A DNA stretch of 64,000 nt, taken from contig JAWKSZ010000019.1 of assembly GCA_041402045.1 (NCBI GenBank), positions 50,637 through 114,636 on the forward strand. Reading direction: 5' to 3'. A model generated the notes under the pieces. It was not told the origin of the DNA. It saw only the letters and a program-made list of their open reading frames with translations, and made no database searches. Of the stretch, positions 57,120-64,000 are shown piece by piece; position 1 is the first letter of the stretch; each line of letters opens with the position of its first letter. Made by a program: the position numbers and the translations under genes. Origin of the DNA: JAGQRJ01 sp041402045 (GTDB lineage Bacteria > Planctomycetota > J058).

Positions 57120-58077
57120 AACCCGGCCGCGATCCCCACGGTCCAGCCGAACACGTCCTCGCCTACGTAGACCGCGCCCTGGAGCGTGAGGCTCGAGACC
57201 ATGAGCTCCGGCGTCGCGACCTGGAGCCCGCACAGGAACTGCACGTAGTCGCGGAAGTCGAGGGCGCCGTCGTCGGTGTCGTCGAAGTAGCGGCGATACC
57301 CCACGCCCCCGATCCAGCGCAGCCCGTGGCCCTCGATCTCGGTCAGCGGTCCGCTGAGCTCGACCCGCGCGGTGAGCCAGTGCGAGGTGGTCGGCGCGTC
57401 GGGGGCGTCGTCGTCGGTGTGCAGCACGAAGTAGCGGCGCATGTCGTAGCGCAGCACCAGGGCCAGCTCCAACGGACCGACCTCCAGCGCCTCTTGCCGG
57501 AGCGCGCCCGAGGCACCGAAGCCCCCGAGGTAGCTCTCGGTGTCGAACAGGATCCCCTTCGTCAGGGCCTTGGTCACCTCCGCCCCGGGCCCGCGGAAGT
57601 GCGCGTCGTTGCGCCCGTAGCTGAAGGCCCCGTGGGCCAGGGCCTGGACCTTGAACCCGTGGCCGAGCTCGAAGCTCGGGCCCAGGCCGCCGTCGGTGCA
57701 AAGTTCAGGTAGGTCGCTCGCACCCGGGTGTGCAGCCCGGGCACGTTCTCGCTGAAGTAGAGCTTGAGCCCGCTCTGCTCGTAGCCGACCACGACCTCCG
57801 CCCGCAGGTCCGGGAGCCCCTCGCCGAGCTCGACGTCGAAGGGCATGGGCAACGCGGTGGGCGAGATCGAGAGCTCGCTCGAGCCCGGCTCGTGCACGGT
57901 GAAGTTGCCGCCCTCGAACTCGGCGTCGACCCCCAGGTCCACGAGCGACGCCAGGAACGTGGCGTAGCCCGTGTGCCGCAGCCCGTCCTTCAGCTCCTGC
58001 CGCGCCTGCTCGATCGTCAGGGTCTGCGCCCCGCACACGCCGGCGATCAGGAGTAGCAGCGGGATCGCACGCAGCAC
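57116..58077 (-). pseudogene. Secreted/outer-membrane-type protein with one frameshift
   Basis: From GTG 58077 there is a signal peptide (LRAIPLLLLIAGVCGAQTL), then an amphipathic β-rich region (FDVELGEGLPDLRAEVVVGY). Near 57695-57705 the signal changes frame (LNFAPTAAWA to GLGPSFELGHGFKVQALAHG) and runs to a stop at 57116 (DVFGWTVGIAAGF, an aromatic C-terminal residue typical of outer-membrane barrels). Rejoined, it has about 320 residues. No family is recognised. A single-base consensus error is possible. Confidence 0.55.
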
Positions 58078-58474
58078 GGCACCGTCCTTCGCCGTAGTTG
58101 CGCATACCCAGCCCCCGCCTGCCAGGGCGGCCTGGGAGATCCAGCTCCTGAGGCGCACGCGTGGCGGGGTGGGATGGGCGCAGACGAGCTGCGCCCCTAC
58201 GGCGTGCGCGCGAGTCCAGTGCTCGGAGTCGGCCCCCTGTCCGTTGGGGTCCAGCTCGCCTGCACCCAGCCCGTCACCGCACCGAGTCTGGCGTGTGCCC
58301 GGGCACCGGCGTCTGCGTCTCCGTTGGGGTCCAGCTCGCCTGCGCCCAGCCCGTCACCGCACCGAGTCTGGCGTGTGCCCAGGCACCGGCGTCTGCAGCT
58401 CTGTAGGGGCGCAGCTTGCCTGCGCCCATCCCATCACCGCGACAACGAGGACCCAGCGGAGCCGGTCTTCCGGC
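58078..58474. other. Intergenic stretch holding a MITE-like element
   Basis: No protein gene is supported. Bases 58078-58170 are the upstream region of the minus-strand gene. Bases 58171-58432 form a repeat element with 30-bp inverted ends. Overlapping open frames in it are products of its 80-bp internal repeats. Confidence 0.5.
58171..58432. repeat. MITE-like element with 30-bp inverted ends and internal 80-bp repeats
   Basis: The left end 58171-58200 (GGGATGGGCGCAGACGAGCT...) and right end 58403-58432 are imperfect reverse complements (two differences). Inside, an 80-bp unit starting GTTGGGGTCCAGCTCGCCTG at 58243 repeats at 58323 and, diverged, at 58403. No transposase gene is present. Confidence 0.65.
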
Positions 58475-58804
58475 TCAGGCGTCGTCCACGAGCGCGAGCG
58501 CGTCGCGCACCAGCTCGGCGACGAACGAGGGCGTGACCTGGGGCGGGGGCGGGTCTCGCCGCACGAGCGTGAACCGGGTGAAGTCCGCGCGGGTCACGAG
58601 CGGGTGCAGCTCGCCAGGGCGACGGCGCGCGGCGTCGACCGCCCACGCCAGGCGGAAGCGCTTGTCGTCTGGGACCACCCGCAACCAAACGTCGTCCTCC
58701 CGGGCGAACGCGTCGTAGTACCAGCGCGGATCGGGCGCAATGCTCCAGTAGAACGCGCGCCCAGCGACCACGAGACGTCGACGGCGGTAACTGGAGACGG
58801 CCAT
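58475..58804 (-). CDS. Small unrecognised protein
   Basis: A 109-residue protein: RRRRLVVAGRAFYWSIAPDP, then DDVWLRVVPDDKRFRLAWAV and PQVTPSFVAELVRDALALV. The mix of β-strands and a C-terminal helix is like short conserved hypothetical proteins seen in Planctomycetota, but I cannot name a family. ATG 58804 has a GGGAGGG site upstream. It lies alone beside the MITE-like element. Confidence 0.5.
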   Translation of the reverse strand: MAVSSYRRRRLVVAGRAFYWSIAPDPRWYYDAFAREDDVWLRVVPDDKRFRLAWAVDAARRRPGELHPLVTRADFTRFTLVRRDPPPPQVTPSFVAELVRDALALVDDA

Positions 58805-58980
58805 GCGCGTCCCTCCCGAGCTCCGACGGGGGAAGCGTGCGCCGACGTCACCCGTCCTCGAGCACGCAGGCACTGGAAGGAAGACCGTTCGCAGGAGTGT
58901 GGACCGTTGGACGTCCCAGTAAGCGTGTATCCTTGGACTCTCAAGGAGCACCCGCCCAGAGTGCGGAACTGTGGTGGAAC

Positions 58981-59403
58981 TTGAGCATCTACCTTGAGGA
59001 CTTGTCGCCAGCTGATGACGACGATCTCGAGACCTGGGACGTCGTGATCGAGGCGCTGGGTCATGAGAGTTCAGGTCAGCCTCTGTCCCACGAGCGCCTC
59101 TCTGCAATCTTCAGCTTCTTTGAGGCCAACGCTCCTGAGGATCCCAACGACGCCGTCTGGGCTGCTGTCCACCTAGTGGAGTCTCAAGCGGGCTACCGCG
59201 CCTGCTTGGTGGCTTCTCTCTTGCGCAAGCCGAACGTCTTCTCCCAAACCCTCCTAGAGCGACTGTTGTGGTCTAGCAAGGACGACACGGGCGAGGTCCG
59301 TGAAGACCTCGTAGCGTTGACGCGCAACCTCCTTCGAGATCCCTTGATCCCTGAGAGACTGGGACGTTCACTCAGGCGGACTCTGGACCTGACTACTCGC
59401 TAA
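58981..59403 (+). CDS. Unrecognised protein with atypical base composition
   Basis: A frame of about 140 residues from TTG 58981 (an upstream TTG at 58933 is also possible): LSIYLEDLSPADDDDLETWD, FFEANAPEDPNDAVWAAVHL and LLERLLWSSKDDTGEVREDL. It is acidic and helical. Its third-codon positions are visibly less G/C-biased than neighbouring genes, suggesting recent acquisition. Content resembles immunity-type or HEAT-like small proteins, but nothing certain can be said. Confidence 0.45.
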   Translation: MSIYLEDLSPADDDDLETWDVVIEALGHESSGQPLSHERLSAIFSFFEANAPEDPNDAVWAAVHLVESQAGYRACLVASLLRKPNVFSQTLLERLLWSSKDDTGEVREDLVALTRNLLRDPLIPERLGRSLRRTLDLTTR

Positions 59404-59587
59404 TCTGCATCCAGCAACGACGGCTCCGTCGCTCGGGGTCGTGCGGAAGCGTCCTCTCCCACCGAAGGTATACGGCTCGACATACCCGGGCGGCGTTGAC
59501 CCCGCTCTTATCCCTGGGTGGGTACACGCACACGGAATCGAGAGGCTGTGCCGGACACCTGTGGGCAGAACCGCGCCCGCACGTCCC

Positions 59588-60237
<650 letters not shown>

Positions 60238-60302
60238 GGGTACCTCCTCGTCGGCCGATTCTAAGGGCCGCGCGCGGGCTTGGGCACGACGCGGCGCGTC
60301 GC

Positions 60303-61127
60303 TCACTCCTCGCTGGGGGCCTCTTGCTCCACGCGCTCGGCCTGGTAGCGCCAGCGGTAGGGACCCTGGGCCTCGGCGGAGAGCGCGTCGCCCGGGGCGT
60401 GCGCAATGTAGAGCACCTGACCCTCGAGCTCGGCCTCGAGCACCGCGCCGCGGACCACGTCCCACTCGAAGCCGCCCTTGAGCTCGAGGGTGATCTCCGG
60501 CTTGCCGAGGGTCTTCTTCTGCCGCACCCGCAGCGCCTTGACCTGGAGCACCGCGACCTCGCCCTCCTTGCGCCGCTTGATCGAGCGCAGCTTGACCACC
60601 GCGCCCGAGGCGTCGCTGGCCTCGGCGGGGGCGTCGCCGAACAGCGCGCGGTTGATCGCCTGGCCGCTGATCTCCCACTGATCGCCGCTCTCGACCACCC
60701 GCTGGGGCGGGAGCAGCGCCGCGCACAGGCGCTCGAAGCGCAGCTCCTCGCGGTCCTCCTTGTCGAGGTGCCCGCCGTCCTCGAGCTTCCGGTTCAGGCC
60801 CTCGAGCAGCACCGTGCGCTCGTGCTGCGAGCTGCGCGCGGGCTCGCTGGGCTTGCTCACCGGGTGGTCGTAGCGCAGCGAGCGCTCGTAGGTCCGCTTG
60901 AGCTTCAGGGGGCCGACGCCCACGACCTCCTCCACGTAGCGCGTCTCGCTCGCGATCCGCCGCGCCTCCCCCGACCCGCGGGCCCGGGCCTTGAGCAGGA
61001 TCTTGACCGTGGTCTCGCGCTCGTCGTGGACCTCGAACCGCGACCCGACCTTGGGCTCGTCCACCAGGAGCACCTGGGCCTGGGCCGCGAGGGCAGAGAA
61101 GGCGAACAGACACAGCAGGTTACGCAT
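60303..61127 (-). CDS. Secreted protein of unknown function
   Basis: A 274-residue protein with a signal peptide (MRNLLCLFAFSALAAQAQ). It then has alternating charged β-type segments (VGSRFEVHDERETTVKILLK; LRSIKRRKEGEVAVLQVKAL; ITLELKGGFEWDVVRGAVLE). The fold may be a periplasmic β-rich domain. I do not recognise the family. A GGTAGAGT box at 61149-61156 (minus strand) precedes ATG 61127 by about 21 bases. Confidence 0.6.
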   Translation of the reverse strand: MRNLLCLFAFSALAAQAQVLLVDEPKVGSRFEVHDERETTVKILLKARARGSGEARRIASETRYVEEVVGVGPLKLKRTYERSLRYDHPVSKPSEPARSSQHERTVLLEGLNRKLEDGGHLDKEDREELRFERLCAALLPPQRVVESGDQWEISGQAINRALFGDAPAEASDASGAVVKLRSIKRRKEGEVAVLQVKALRVRQKKTLGKPEITLELKGGFEWDVVRGAVLEAELEGQVLYIAHAPGDALSAEAQGPYRWRYQAERVEQEAPSEE

Positions 61128-61228
61128 GGGGCGCTCCGTCCTTCCTCCACTCTACCGCCAGCGCACGCAGGAGGTTTCGCGGGGCCGGGGACGCTACCCT
61201 CCGAGCTGACAGCGGCCGGGCCCGACGG

Positions 61229-61236
61229 GGTAGAGT
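61229..61236 (+). promoter_or_regulatory. Candidate -10 element for the RNA repair operon
   Basis: GGTAGAGT lies 16 bases before GTG 61253; a GCTACCCT box at 61193-61200 is an alternative. Neither has a clear -35 partner. Confidence 0.25.
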
Positions 61237-61252
61237 CGCCGGAGCCCGCCCC

Positions 61253-61918
61253 GTGACCCCCGACGCCCTCGCCGACGACGACGACGCCCTCGCCGCCCGC
61301 TACCGTTTGGAGCTGGCCGCCGCCTTCGTGCGCGGACGGCTGGGCGCGGGCCCCGCGGACGACGCCGCCTGCTTCCGCGAGGGGCTGGCCCAGGGGCTCA
61401 AGCTGCACAAGTTCAAGCGCATGACCCTGCCCCGGATCGACAAGGTGCTGGGGATCCTGCGCGGGTTCCAGCCCGGCTCGCTCCTGGACCTGGGCAGCGG
61501 ACGCGGGACCTTCCTCTGGCCGCTGCTCGAGGCGCTGCCCTGGGTCGAGGTCAGCGCCCTCGACCGGGACCCGCGCCGGGTGCGCGACCTGGACGCCGTG
61601 CGCCAGGGCGGCGTCACCCGGCTGAGCGCGGTCGAGGGCGACCTGGGCGAGCTGCCCTTCGACGACGGGGCCTTCGACGGGGTCACCGCCCTCGAGGTGC
61701 TCGAGCACGTGGACGACCCCGCCCGCGCGGTGCGCGAGCTGCTGCGGGTCGCCCGCCGGTTCGTGGTCGCCTCGGTCCCCAGCAAGCCCGACGACAACCC
61801 CGAGCACCTGCACCACTGGCCGGCGTCGGACTTCAGCGCGCTGTTCGAGCGCGCGGGGGCCAAGCGCGTGAGCCTCGACGCCGTCCTGAACCATTGGGTC
61901 GTGGTGGTGCGCCCGTGA
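61253..61918 (+). CDS. Class I SAM-dependent methyltransferase
   Basis: A 221-residue protein. An N-terminal helical extension precedes motif I (LLDLGSGRGTFLWPLLEALP), the acidic end of strand 2 (SALDRDPRR) and motif IV/post region (VTALEVLEHVDDPARAVREL). HLHHW follows. EVLEH and HLHHW recall the metal-site pattern of the 3'-terminal RNA methyltransferase Hen1, but similar strings occur in ordinary small-molecule methyltransferases. Its stop overlaps the RNA ligase start (GTGA), so it belongs to the repair operon. Confidence 0.75.
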   Translation: MTPDALADDDDALAARYRLELAAAFVRGRLGAGPADDAACFREGLAQGLKLHKFKRMTLPRIDKVLGILRGFQPGSLLDLGSGRGTFLWPLLEALPWVEVSALDRDPRRVRDLDAVRQGGVTRLSAVEGDLGELPFDDGAFDGVTALEVLEHVDDPARAVRELLRVARRFVVASVPSKPDDNPEHLHHWPASDFSALFERAGAKRVSLDAVLNHWVVVVRP

Positions 61919-62706
61919 TCCCCCCGCTCAAGAAGTACCCGCGCACACCGCACCTGCGCGGGAGCAAGCTCCAGCCGGGCGACGAGGACCTCAAGGCCGT
62001 GCGCTTCGCCGAGGTCGCCCACAAGCCGCTGGTCGTGGAGGAGAAGCTCGACGGCAGCAACGCCGGGGTCGGCTTCGCCCCCGACGGTCAGCTCCTGCTC
62101 CAGAGCCGCGGGCACTACCTGCGCGGGGGCGAGGCCGAGCGCCAGTTCGCGCTGTTCAAGCGCTGGGCCCACACCCACCGCGACGCCTTGTGGCGCGCCC
62201 TCGGCGCGCGCTACGTGGTCTACGGCGAGTGGCTGTTCGCCAAGCACACCGTGTTCTACGACGCCCTGCCCCACTACTTCCTCGAGTTCGACGTGCTCGA
62301 CCGCGAGGCGGAGCGCTTCCTCGTCCGCGAGGCGCGGGCCGAGCTCCTGGACGGCCTGCCCCTGGCCTCGGTCCCGGTCCTGGCCGAGGGCGCGTTCGCG
62401 AGCCTGGACGAGCTGCTCGCGCACCTGGGCCCCAGCCGTTGCAAGAGCGGGGCCTGGAGCGAGGCCCTGCTCGAGGCCGCCCAGGCCTCGGGGCAGGACC
62501 CGGAGCAGGTGCTGAGCGAGACCGACCCCGCCCCCGAGGCGGAGGGGCTCTACCTCAAGTGGGAGGAAGGGGGCGAGGTCCGCGGGCGCTTCAAGTTCGT
62601 GCGCGCGAGCTTCTCTCAGTGCGTGGTCGCCTCGGGCAGCCACTGGCAGGACCGCCCGATCCTCAAGAACGCGCTGCGCCCGGGCGTGGACGTGTTCGCC
62701 CCGTGA
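61915..62706 (+). CDS. RNA ligase (nucleotidyltransferase superfamily)
   Basis: A 263-residue protein. Motif I is EEKLDGSN with the adenylated Lys44. Motif III is YGEWLFAKH, and downstream EGLYLKWEE and RFKFVR stand for motifs IV and V. The compact form and EKLDGSN motif match Rnl2-like and related stand-alone bacterial RNA ligases that are usually found beside a polynucleotide kinase. It would join 5'-phosphate and 3'-OH RNA ends with ATP. GTG 61915 overlaps the methyltransferase stop, and its own stop overlaps the kinase gene. Confidence 0.85.
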   Translation: MIPPLKKYPRTPHLRGSKLQPGDEDLKAVRFAEVAHKPLVVEEKLDGSNAGVGFAPDGQLLLQSRGHYLRGGEAERQFALFKRWAHTHRDALWRALGARYVVYGEWLFAKHTVFYDALPHYFLEFDVLDREAERFLVREARAELLDGLPLASVPVLAEGAFASLDELLAHLGPSRCKSGAWSEALLEAAQASGQDPEQVLSETDPAPEAEGLYLKWEEGGEVRGRFKFVRASFSQCVVASGSHWQDRPILKNALRPGVDVFAP

Positions 62707-63797
62707 GCCTCCCCGCCCCGCCGCTGGACTGGGACGCCTGCCTGGCCTACGTCCCCGAGCTCGCCGCCCTCGACGGCTGCCCGCAGAACCCGCGCTACCA
62801 CGCCGAGGGCGACGTGGGCCTGCACACCCGCTGGGTCCTGCGCGAGCTCGTCGCCGCCCCGGGCTGGGAGGCCCTCGACCCCGAGGCCCAGGCGCTCACG
62901 TTCTGGGGGGCGGCGCTCCACGACGTGGCCAAGCCGCTGTGCACCAAGCTCGACACCGACGGGAGCCTGACCTCCCGCGGCCACCCGCGGCGCGGCGCGC
63001 TCCTCGCCCGGCGCCTGCTCTGGGAGCGCGGCGTGCCCTTCGCCCTGCGCGAGCAGCTCTGCGCGCTCGTGCTCTACCACATGCTCCCGGGCTACCTGCT
63101 CGAGCGCCCCGACGCCGAGCGCCTCGCGGTCAAGGCCTGCCTCGAGGTCCCCGCCCCGCTCCTGGCCCGGGTCGCCGACGCCGACGTCCGCGGGCGCGAG
63201 TGCCCCGACCAGGCCGACATGATCGAGCGCGTCGCGCTCTACCGCGCCTTCTGCGAGGAGCAGGGCCTGTGGGACGGCCCGCCGGAGCTCGGCGCGGGCC
63301 TCGACCGCTACCGCTATCTGCACCAGGGCGACCCTCGGGCCACGCCGCGCTACGACGACACCTGGGGCGAGGTCGTGCTCCTGAGCGGGCTCCCGGGCTC
63401 GGGCAAGGACCGCTGGATCGCGCAGCACGCGGGCGAGCGCCCGGTGGTCAGCCTCGACGGGATCCGCCGCGCGCGGGGGATCCACCCCAGCGCCAACCAG
63501 GGCGAGGTCCTGCAGGCCGCCCGCGAGCTGGCCAGCGAGCACCTCCGCCGCCGCCGCCCCTTCGTGTGGAACGCCACCAACCTCGACCGCCAGCGCCGCC
63601 GCGCGCTGGTCGAGCTCTGCGTGGGCTACGGCGCCCAGGTGCGGATCGTCTACGTCGAAGCGCCGGCAAGCCGGCTGTTCGTGCAGAACCGTGAGCGGGA
63701 ACACGCCGTGCCCGAGCCGGTGCTGCGCCGCTACCTCGAGCGCTGGGAGCCGCCCCGCGTGCACGAGGCGCATGCGGTCGAGTTCTGCGTGGGGTGA
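62703..63797 (+). CDS. HD phosphohydrolase-polynucleotide kinase fusion
   Basis: A 364-residue protein. Residues about 35-165 form an HD domain (His41, His73-Asp74 in LHDVAKPL, His126 in YHMLPG). Residues about 222-360 form a T4 Pnkp-like P-loop kinase: SGLPGSGKDRWI (228-239), SLDGIRRARG, NATNLDRQRR. Kinase would phosphorylate 5'-OH RNA ends; the HD domain may remove 2',3'-cyclic or 3'-phosphate. Together with the RNA ligase it could heal and seal cleaved RNA, such as nicked tRNA. GTG 62703 overlaps the ligase stop. Confidence 0.85.
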   Translation: MSLPAPPLDWDACLAYVPELAALDGCPQNPRYHAEGDVGLHTRWVLRELVAAPGWEALDPEAQALTFWGAALHDVAKPLCTKLDTDGSLTSRGHPRRGALLARRLLWERGVPFALREQLCALVLYHMLPGYLLERPDAERLAVKACLEVPAPLLARVADADVRGRECPDQADMIERVALYRAFCEEQGLWDGPPELGAGLDRYRYLHQGDPRATPRYDDTWGEVVLLSGLPGSGKDRWIAQHAGERPVVSLDGIRRARGIHPSANQGEVLQAARELASEHLRRRRPFVWNATNLDRQRRRALVELCVGYGAQVRIVYVEAPASRLFVQNREREHAVPEPVLRRYLERWEPPRVHEAHAVEFCVG

Positions 63798-63806
63798 GTC
63801 GCTAAG

Positions 63807-64000
63807 CCCGGAGGCCGGAGGCTGGAGGCTGGAGGCCGGAGACCGGAGACCGGAGGGCCGGAGGCCGGAGACCGGAGACCGGAGCCCGGAGGGCCGGAGG
63901 CCGGAGGCTGGAGCCCGGAGGCCGGAGCCCGGAGACCGGTTGCCGGTTGCTGGTTGCTGGTTGCTGGTTGCTGGTTGCTGGTTGCTGGTTGCTGGTTGCT
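63807..64000. repeat. Heptanucleotide tandem repeats at the window end
   Basis: 63807-63937: variants of CGGAGGC, CGGAGAC and TGGAGGC with occasional 8-base units. 63938-64000: nine units of GGTTGCC/GGTTGCT, cut by the window edge. No gene is seen in the stretch. Confidence 0.9.

Noticed and set aside
58161..58984. Plus-strand frames through the MITE-like element
   Set aside because: They follow the 80-bp internal repeats and lack start signals or recognisable content.
61253..61918. Naming the methyltransferase Hen1
   Set aside because: EVLEH and HLHHW also occur in unrelated small-molecule methyltransferases; the evidence is too thin for the name.

Overview
This window is a high-GC bacterial chromosome segment dominated by a flagellar supercluster (about 21.2-57.1 kb). 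Chemosensory, glycan, membrane and RNA-repair genes flank it. The lineage cannot be read directly. A TPR-containing Ser/Thr kinase, prokaryotic RING-finger proteins, a long SSS symporter, FlbD with FlhF, and CCAAGGACGCCAAGG-type intergenic repeats fit a flagellated, Gram-negative (P- and L-ring genes present) Planctomycetota or myxobacteria-like lineage. That placement is an inference of low to moderate confidence.

Left flank (1-21 kb). The window opens in the 3' end of an SbcC-like exonuclease gene. A cupin-GFA fusion with a TetR regulator, an SSS symporter, an HNH endonuclease-like protein and a lipoprotein made of repeated STN-like modules follow. A long minus-strand run (18.2 down to 6.7 kb) carries a Ser/Thr kinase-TPR protein, a RING-finger membrane protein, three tandem paralogous membrane proteins, a GST, a second RING protein with HTH and membrane segments, transketolase, a broken glycosidase-kinase fusion and an unrecognised gene. 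A three-gene cassette like wbpB-wbpD-wbpI (UDP-aminosugar acid synthesis) then leads into the flagellar region.

Flagellar region. Minus-strand flgF-G-A-H-I-J-N-K-L builds the rod, P and L rings and hook-filament junction. Next is an unusual operon of two degenerate PilB/GspE-like proteins plus an HDOD protein, then flagellin, then flbD-motA-motB, then a sensor kinase-HDOD-unknown operon. Plus-strand fliO-P-Q-R-flhB-flhA encodes the export gate and continues into flhF, an FlhG-like protein without a P-loop, fliA and two lipoproteins. A repeat-rich intergenic stretch separates these from flgM (minus), fliK-flgD-flgE and fliD-fliS-fliT-like. Genes for FlgB, FlgC, FliE-J, FliM and FliN are absent and must lie elsewhere. 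The sequence supports a coherent late promoter class (CTAA, 15-16 bp, then a CCGA-like box) in front of flagellin, flgM, fliD, flbD-motAB, the PilB-like operon and the kinase-HDOD operon. This matches the FliA and FlgM encoded here.

Right flank (57-64 kb). A frameshifted outer-membrane-type protein, a MITE-like repeat, small unknown genes, a frameshifted msrA and a secreted protein precede a tight operon of methyltransferase, RNA ligase and HD-polynucleotide kinase, probably an RNA repair system. The window ends in heptanucleotide tandem repeats.

Five genes carry frameshifts, two of them many. They may be pseudogenes or consensus errors. The flagellar genes are intact.
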